A DNA stretch of 17,923 bases from an uncultured Bifidobacteriaceae bacterium (GTDB taxonomy: Bacteria; Actinomycetota; Actinomycetes; Actinomycetales; Bifidobacteriaceae), in contig CAMPNN010000023.1 in the NCBI GenBank assembly GCA_946891915.1, positions 1 through 17,923 on the forward strand. Direction: 5' to 3'. The position numbers and the translations under genes were made by a program. Position 1 is the first letter of the stretch, and the number at the start of each line of letters is the position of its first letter. Under the pieces are notes generated by a model, which had not been told where the DNA came from, made no database searches, and worked only from the letters and a program-made list of their open reading frames with translations. This document shows positions 13,023 to 17,923 of the stretch, in pieces.

Positions 13023-14264
13023 TTAAATATTTTCTGCCTGCGTAATTTCGCGCACACCATCAGCATCGTGATTCATAGCAGCTTTAAGATCGTCAACCGA
13101 ATCAAAAGTCTGCTGCGGACGCAGGAAGCTCGCAAACTCAATGCACACGCGATGCCCGTACAAATCTTTCCAATCGTCAAACAATCCGTAAGCTTCGACC
13201 GTTCGCTCGGCTTCTTCCTCACCATCCTGATTAAAGGTTGGCTTTGTGCCAATAGAAATCGCAGCCGGCCAACGCCATGGCGAATGCACTCCTAAATGAA
13301 GCTCATCGCGACGCAAAACACTAACATCCGGCACAGAGTTCTTCGTTGCGCGAGCATCATTCCTATTATCCGAATCTAAATCAACAACCCAGCCAGCATA
13401 CACGCCGTCAACAGGCACATAACCTTCAATCTTCCCGCCAAGATTCACAGTCGGGAAGCCAAGCTCACGGCCTCGCTCATCTCCATGAACCACAGTGCCT
13501 TCAACGCGATGCGGCTGATCCAAAACCTCGCGAGCTTCCTTCACTCGCCCAGTAGCAAGCATCCAGCGCACATTCGTAGAACTCCACGCACGCACCTTCT
13601 TATTCGGCATGCCTTTGCTCCACGCGCGATATTCCGCCTTATTCATGCCATCTGCAGGATTTTTCGGCTCGCCTTCACACTCAGGAACTTCGCGAACAAT
13701 AGGATCTGGCACTCGAACAAAATCTGGCCCCAAATCTTCTACCTCAACCAACTCAAAAACGCCGGTTGACTGCGCTAATTCACGAATAGCCTGAATATTC
13801 CCAGCGCGACGAGCACCAAGAGCAGCATCCGAACCAAGCACCAACGCTCGCATACCAAGCTTTCCAACAAGCTGCCCCAAGAAGAAGCGGTAAGATTTTG
13901 CAGAGAAAGCAAGACTATAACGAACAATCACCACGTGATCAACATCCAACTCGGACATCACGCGCAAGCGTTGACGCACGCTGGTAAGAGCATCCGGATC
14001 ATCTGGAAGTTCATCGGAAAAATCGCAAAAATCATCATATAAATCAGGATTTGCATGAACCACGCTAGGGCGCGGATCGAACATAATAACCACAGAAAAA
14101 GCGCCATGACGATGCGCAAGTTCTACCGTTCGGCGAATAACCTCACGGTGTCCTTTATGCATACCGTCGAACACTCCAATGGTAACAACAGCCTTGCGCT
14201 CTGCGCTTAATGTTGGCCAATTAATCATGCCGTTAGCATCTGGTCGAATGTCGATGACCTTCAT
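13023..14264 (-). CDS. ribF: Bifunctional riboflavin kinase / FMN adenylyltransferase
   Basis: RibF phosphorylates riboflavin to FMN and adenylates FMN to FAD. The start chosen is the ATG at 14264, which has AAGGA four bases upstream; an in-frame ATG at 14288 lacks one. The product is 413 residues. The adenylyltransferase domain opens with GVFDGMHKGH (30-39) and continues with LGSDAALGARRAG (143-155). The kinase domain carries GELGFPT-like ELGFPTVNL (267-275) and the catalytic-type E357 in TVEAYG. The protein is longer than the usual 300-330 residues because of inserts at about 183-227 and 296-325. It lies downstream of truB with a 59-bp spacer, probably in the infB-rbfA-truB-ribF unit. Confidence 0.93.
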   Translation of the reverse strand: MKVIDIRPDANGMINWPTLSAERKAVVTIGVFDGMHKGHREVIRRTVELAHRHGAFSVVIMFDPRPSVVHANPDLYDDFCDFSDELPDDPDALTSVRQRLRVMSELDVDHVVIVRYSLAFSAKSYRFFLGQLVGKLGMRALVLGSDAALGARRAGNIQAIRELAQSTGVFELVEVEDLGPDFVRVPDPIVREVPECEGEPKNPADGMNKAEYRAWSKGMPNKKVRAWSSTNVRWMLATGRVKEAREVLDQPHRVEGTVVHGDERGRELGFPTVNLGGKIEGYVPVDGVYAGWVVDLDSDNRNDARATKNSVPDVSVLRRDELHLGVHSPWRWPAAISIGTKPTFNQDGEEEAERTVEAYGLFDDWKDLYGHRVCIEFASFLRPQQTFDSVDDLKAAMNHDADGVREITQAENI

Positions 14265-14292
14265 GATATCCTTACTTTTCACATCCAAGCAT

Positions 14293-14317
14293 CTACGTCA
14301 AGACAAACTTCGTCAAG
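14293..14317 (-). repeat. 15-bp period direct repeat between truB and ribF
   Basis: On the - strand CTTGACGAAG and CTTGACGTAG, with one mismatch, are 15 bp apart. They lie just after the truB stop codon. With only two copies it could be chance. Confidence 0.45.
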
Positions 14318-14323
14318 CCGTAA

Positions 14324-15484
14324 TTATTTCAAATACCTATCCAGTTTACCAGTCTTCTGGCTTGTCGAAAATACCACAATTGGTTTGATTTTATTACTTT
14401 TGCTATTTTTTGCAGGTTCAACCACCGCAACAACATCATATTGCGCAGTATCTTCGTTATTAACGTAAACTATTGCAGGATATTTAGCACAATTTTCGCA
14501 TGTTTCAAGCTCAATCCACCTGCCAAAACGCAAATCTTGAGCCTGATTTTCATCAATTTGCAATATTGGAAGCGTGTGCGACGCTGCTTCAAACATATTT
14601 AAGCAAATTTTTGAAAGAACACTATTTGCAGTGTCGTCGTCAACAAAATTTTCAGGCGGAACTGCTTTTGCGCGCTTTTGTACCACGCCATTTCGATCCG
14701 TAAATTCGCGAATTTCAGTATGCAATTTAAGAATATGAGAATCGTCTACTGAAAAATCGCCTACGCTTGTGCGACGAAGCGAAATAAGGTGACCACCTAC
14801 TCCAAGAAGACGGCCTAAATCGCGCGCTAAAGCACGAATGTATGTGCCGCTGCTGCATGCAACCGTGGCCGTAATATCACATACTTTTCTTCCGCTTTTT
14901 CCTAACGAAATACGCGGATTGGCAATAGTGAAATCGCTAATAGTTACTTCGCGCGACTCAAGCTCAACTGTTTTTCCTTCGCGAGCTAAATCGTAAGCGC
15001 GTTGACCGTTAATTTTAATAGCAGAAAAAGCAGTTGGAGCTTGCTTAATTTTGCCGGTTAAGTTTTCTTTAATAACTTGCTTAGTGCGCTCAAAAGCTTG
15101 GTTTATAAGCTCGCTATTACTAGATTTGCTTTCAAAAAGAAGAGCGATAAGCAAATCATCTGGATATTTTGCAATAACACCCGGCCCTACTTGTAGCTCA
15201 TTTTGCGGCAAAACATCGCCTTCAGCATCGTCCGTAGTAGTTGCTTCTCCCAGACGAATTATTGCTTCGTAAGTTTTGCTGTGACCAAGCATGTAGTTAA
15301 GAAGTCGCGTTGCGCTGCCAAAACCTACGATTAGCAGGCCTGTTGCCATTGGATCAAGCGTACCAGCGTGTCCAACGTGTTTTGTGTGCAAAAGGTGGCG
15401 AGCACACGCGACTACATCGTGACTTGTAACTCCCTGCGGCTTATCTACAAGTAGAAGTCCGGAAGATGGAATGAATTGCGTCAT
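14324..15484 (-). CDS. truB: tRNA pseudouridine(55) synthase TruB
   Basis: TruB converts U55 of tRNA to pseudouridine in the T-loop. The product is 386 residues. The catalytic aspartate is D44 in GHAGTLDPMATG. The next family blocks are KTYEAIIRLG, KQAPTAFSAIKINGQRAY and SGTYIRALARDLG, followed by RRTSVGDF. The C-terminal third includes DLRFGRW and matches the longer actinobacterial TruB ending with a PUA-like region; it is about 70 residues longer than E. coli TruB. The start ATG at 15484 has a poor ribosome binding site. It lies 24 bp after rbfA, so it probably depends on coupling to that gene. Confidence 0.94.
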   Translation of the reverse strand: MTQFIPSSGLLLVDKPQGVTSHDVVACARHLLHTKHVGHAGTLDPMATGLLIVGFGSATRLLNYMLGHSKTYEAIIRLGEATTTDDAEGDVLPQNELQVGPGVIAKYPDDLLIALLFESKSSNSELINQAFERTKQVIKENLTGKIKQAPTAFSAIKINGQRAYDLAREGKTVELESREVTISDFTIANPRISLGKSGRKVCDITATVACSSGTYIRALARDLGRLLGVGGHLISLRRTSVGDFSVDDSHILKLHTEIREFTDRNGVVQKRAKAVPPENFVDDDTANSVLSKICLNMFEAASHTLPILQIDENQAQDLRFGRWIELETCENCAKYPAIVYVNNEDTAQYDVVAVVEPAKNSKSNKIKPIVVFSTSQKTGKLDRYLK

Positions 15485-15508
15485 AAGCTAAATTAAGATT
15501 TATTCGCG

Positions 15509-16138
15509 CTATTCTGCAGATTCTGCAGTTTCGGCAGATTCTGCAGTTTCGTCAGATTCGGCAGATTCAGAAGATTCGTCAGATTCAGAAGTTTCAGAAG
15601 ATTCAGAAGATTCATCTTCGTCAGAATCATCCTCAAAGTCATCTTCAAAATCGTCATCTTCAAAATCATCATCACCATCAAAGTCGTCATCGGATTCATC
15701 ATCTTCATGCGACTTCTTATAAGGATCCGATTCACCTGCATACTGCGCATTTTCACGCATCCTAGCCAACTCCTCGTCGCGACGACGAGCAGCAACCAGA
15801 ATATCCTCAATCTCGTGCGCTTCCGTAGGAACTTCGTCATAAACAAACTGCAACTGCGGAGTTAAACGCAAACCAGCCTTCGCTCCAACCAAAGAGCGCA
15901 AACGGCCATGAGCCTGCTGCAAAGCCTGGGCCGCACGCTGACGCTCACCCTGCTCCTTGCCAGCGTGGCCAAGCTGAGTCCAATAAACCTTCGCAATTTG
16001 CAAATCGTTAGTAACTCTAACTTCGGTAATAGTCACGCTAGCAAGACGCTTATCGTGCAGTTGCGATTCCATATTGGAAGCGATTACGCGCTGAATTAAT
16101 GCTGCAATACGAGCAGCCCTAGGGTTAGTTCCTGCCAT
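15509..16138 (-). CDS. rbfA: Ribosome-binding factor A with long acidic tail
   Basis: RbfA helps mature the 30S subunit by acting on the 16S rRNA 5' region. The family domain occupies about residues 1-125, including the opening MAGTNPRAARIAALIQRVIA and the KH-like segment through IAKVYWTQLG to TPQLQFVYDE. Residues about 143-209 form a striking acidic tail: first Asp/Glu/Phe blocks, then Ser/Glu/Thr/Ala repeats down to the stop. The usual family length is 120-160 residues, so the tail adds about 60. It is encoded by 9-bp repeats. ATG 16138 lies only two bases after the infB stop codon, which points to translational coupling. Confidence 0.93.
   Translation of the reverse strand: MAGTNPRAARIAALIQRVIASNMESQLHDKRLASVTITEVRVTNDLQIAKVYWTQLGHAGKEQGERQRAAQALQQAHGRLRSLVGAKAGLRLTPQLQFVYDEVPTEAHEIEDILVAARRRDEELARMRENAQYAGESDPYKKSHEDDESDDDFDGDDDFEDDDFEDDFEDDSDEDESSESSETSESDESSESAESDETAESAETAESAE
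15516..15614 (-). repeat. 9/18-bp in-frame repeat at the end of rbfA
   Basis: On the + strand GCAGATTCTGCAGTTTCG occurs twice without mismatch (15516-15533 and 15534-15551). About seven 9-bp units of the TCAGATTCG / GAAGATTCA type follow. They encode the Ser/Glu/Ala/Thr repeats of the RbfA tail. A second, more diverged Asp/Glu-coding stretch continues to about 15710. Confidence 0.88.
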
Positions 16139-16140
16139 AA

Positions 16141-17923
16141 TTACTTGCGCTCAATCTGCTTCATTTCAAAGGTTTCGATTACATCGCCAAGCTCAATGTC
16201 ATTGAAGCTTCCAAGGTTAATACCAGCTTCGTAACCTTCGCTGACGGACTGTACGTCGTCCTTGAACCTGCGCAAGCTGGAGATCTCCAAGTCGTTGACA
16301 GTGGCAACGCCGTCGCGCAAAATACGGCACTTCGTACCGCGCTTGACTTCGCCGTCCTGAACCATAACACCAGCAATATTGCCGAACTTGGAAGAGCGGA
16401 AGATTTCGCGAATTTCGGAATGCGAAGTAACAACTTCTTCGAATTCCGGCTTAAGCATACCCTTCAAAGCAGCTTCAATATCTTCAATCGCCTTGTAAAT
16501 AACAGAGTAGTACTTAACTTCCACGCCCTCGCGGTCTGCCAAGTCAGCAACCTGACGATTTGGACGCACGTTGAAGCCAATAATCACAGCCTTATCAACA
16601 GTTGCCAAGTTCACATCGTTCTGAGTAATTGCACCAACACCGCGGTGAATAACCTGGATTCCAACTTCCTCGGAAACCTCAATCTTCATCAAGGAATCTT
16701 CCAAAGCTTCCACAGAACCGGAAGAATCACCCTTAATAACGATGTTCAGCATATCAACTTCAGACTTAGCAAACTGTTCCTTAAGGCTTTCAAGAGACAC
16801 AACCTTGCGGCGCTTAGCAAGCTGAGCTGCACGCTCCGTAGCTGCACGCTTCTCCGCAATCTGACGAGCAGAACGGTCGTCGGAAGTAACCAAGAACAAG
16901 TCGCCTGCGGTTGGGACTGAAGTCAAACCAAGCACCTGAACAGGAGTGGAAGGAGCCGCATCCTGCAAGTGGTTGCCGTTTTCGTCGAGCATAGCGCGCA
17001 CACGGCCGTAGGAAGTGCCGGCAACAATAGAATCGCCAACATGAAGCGTACCCTGCTGCACCAAAACAGTAGCAACAGCACCACGGCCCTTATCAAGGCG
17101 AGCCTCAATAGTTGCGCCGCGAGCATCCATATTTGGATTTGCTTTAGGATCAAGCTCAGCATCAGCAGTAAGCAAAACGGCTTCAAGAAGCTTATTGACG
17201 TTAGTGCCCTGCTTTGCGGAAATATCCACAAACATGGTGTCGCCGCCGTACTCTTCCGCAACCAAACCGTACTCTGTAAGCTGACCACGAACCTTATCTG
17301 GATTTGCACCCTCAACATCAATCTTGTTCACAGCCACAACGATTGGCACGTGAGCAGCTTGAGCGTGGTTAATTGCTTCAACAGTCTGAGGCATAACGCC
17401 GTCGTCTGCTGCAACAACCAGAATTGCAACGTCAGTAAGCTCAGCACCGCGAGCACGCATAGCAGTAAACGCTTCGTGGCCTGGAGTATCGAGGAACGTA
17501 ATCTTACGAGGCTTACCTTCAAGATTTACAGTAACCTGGTAAGCACCAATGCGCTGCGTAATACCGCCGGCTTCGCGAGCAATAACATTAGACTTACGAA
17601 TTGTGTCAAGCAAACGAGTCTTACCGTGATCAACGTGACCCATAACGGTAACAACAGGCGGACGAGGCTGAAGATCATCATCTTCCTGCAACTCTTCTTC
17701 ATCCAAATCGATGTCAAATTGCTGCAAAAGCTCTTTATCTTCTTCTTCAGCAGAAACAATGTTAATATTCCAGCCGATTTCTTCACCCAAAATCTGGAAT
17801 GTTGACTCATCCAAAGACTGCGTGGCAGTTGCCATTTCGCCCAAGTGGAAGAGAACAGTTACCAAAGCTGCTGGATTGACATCAATCTTTTCTGCCAAAT
17901 CAGAAAGAGTTGCGCCCTGGCGC
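16141..17923 (-). CDS. infB: Translation initiation factor IF-2, 5' truncated by the window edge
   Basis: IF-2 is the GTPase that brings initiator tRNA to the 30S subunit and promotes subunit joining. The frame is open to the right edge of the window, so the visible 593 residues are the C-terminal part. The long N-terminal region is missing. Visible parts are an IF-2 N-terminal type helical domain (about 6-55), an acidic linker, the GTPase motifs GHVDHGKT (95-102), [20 protein letters not shown] and SAKQG, and the following beta-barrel and C-terminal domains. It reads on the - strand into rbfA, truB and ribF, a common arrangement for translation and ribosome assembly genes. Confidence 0.97.
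   Translation of the reverse strand, partial: RQGATLSDLAEKIDVNPAALVTVLFHLGEMATATQSLDESTFQILGEEIGWNINIVSAEEEDKELLQQFDIDLDEEELQEDDDLQPRPPVVTVMGHVDHGKTRLLDTIRKSNVIAREAGGITQRIGAYQVTVNLEGKPRKITFLDTPGHEAFTAMRARGAELTDVAILVVAADDGVMPQTVEAINHAQAAHVPIVVAVNKIDVEGANPDKVRGQLTEYGLVAEEYGGDTMFVDISAKQGTNVNKLLEAVLLTADAELDPKANPNMDARGATIEARLDKGRGAVATVLVQQGTLHVGDSIVAGTSYGRVRAMLDENGNHLQDAAPSTPVQVLGLTSVPTAGDLFLVTSDDRSARQIAEKRAATERAAQLAKRRKVVSLESLKEQFAKSEVDMLNIVIKGDSSGSVEALEDSLMKIEVSEEVGIQVIHRGVGAITQNDVNLATVDKAVIIGFNVRPNRQVADLADREGVEVKYYSVIYKAIEDIEAALKGMLKPEFEEVVTSHSEIREIFRSSKFGNIAGVMVQDGEVKRGTKCRILRDGVATVNDLEISSLRRFKDDVQSVSEGYEAGINLGSFNDIELGDVIETFEMKQIERK

Noticed and set aside
14265..14288. Longer ribF start at 14288
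   Set aside because: No ribosome binding site precedes it, whereas the ATG at 14264 has AAGGA at suitable distance and yields the usual protein start.
16969..17805. 278-codon + strand frame opposite infB
   Set aside because: It is the antisense of the GTPase domain of infB and shows no recognisable protein features.
1..17923. tRNA, rRNA, integrase or transposase genes
   Set aside because: None could be seen on either strand.

Overview
The window looks like chromosomal backbone from a low-GC member of the Bifidobacteriaceae, most likely Gardnerella or a close relative. Three things suggest this: the overall style of the housekeeping proteins, a tiny actinobacterial-type bS22 gene, and moderate-to-low GC in a genome with a bifidobacterial-looking gene set. 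The genus is inferred from recognition only; no search was run.

Layout. The left part (1-2961, + strand) has the 3' end of a phosphoglucomutase gene (pgm), an RNase HI gene with a long charged C-terminal extension, and rpiA. Each of pgm and rpiA is followed by a clear hairpin-plus-T-run terminator. A 538-bp region without a convincing gene (2962-3499) holds a 179-bp element bounded by 21-nt inverted repeats, and the terminator of bS22. On the - strand lie bS22 (29 codons) and a membrane-anchored protein of unknown function, divergent from radA (+).

From 6075 to 12920 (+ strand) lies an accessory metabolic block. It encodes an S-adenosylhomocysteine hydrolase-like NAD protein, an amidohydrolase of the nucleoside/SAH deaminase type, a cupin of the DUF985 family, and a three-part polar amino acid ABC importer (lipoprotein, permease, ATPase). 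The - strand from the right edge carries the conserved translation/RNA maturation run infB (5' truncated) - rbfA - truB - ribF, convergent with the ABC genes.

How the genes may work together. The SAHH-like protein keeps the NAD site and the ribose-side Lys/Asp/Glu residues. By eye alignment with human SAHH it has lost both catalytic histidines and the adenine-recognising residues. Next to a purine-nucleoside-type deaminase, this suggests a 'deaminate first, then cleave' route for a nucleoside thioether, comparable to the S-inosylhomocysteine route known in Methanocaldococcus, or chemistry on another nucleoside. This is the best candidate for an undescribed system here.

A second pattern cuts across gene function. 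Several genes end in short tandem repeats (12-15 bp) that begin at or over the stop codon, each gene with its own unit. Many proteins in the window also carry in-frame low-complexity tracts built from 9-, 12- or 18-bp units. Replication-slippage repeats therefore seem unusually common in both coding and non-coding DNA here.
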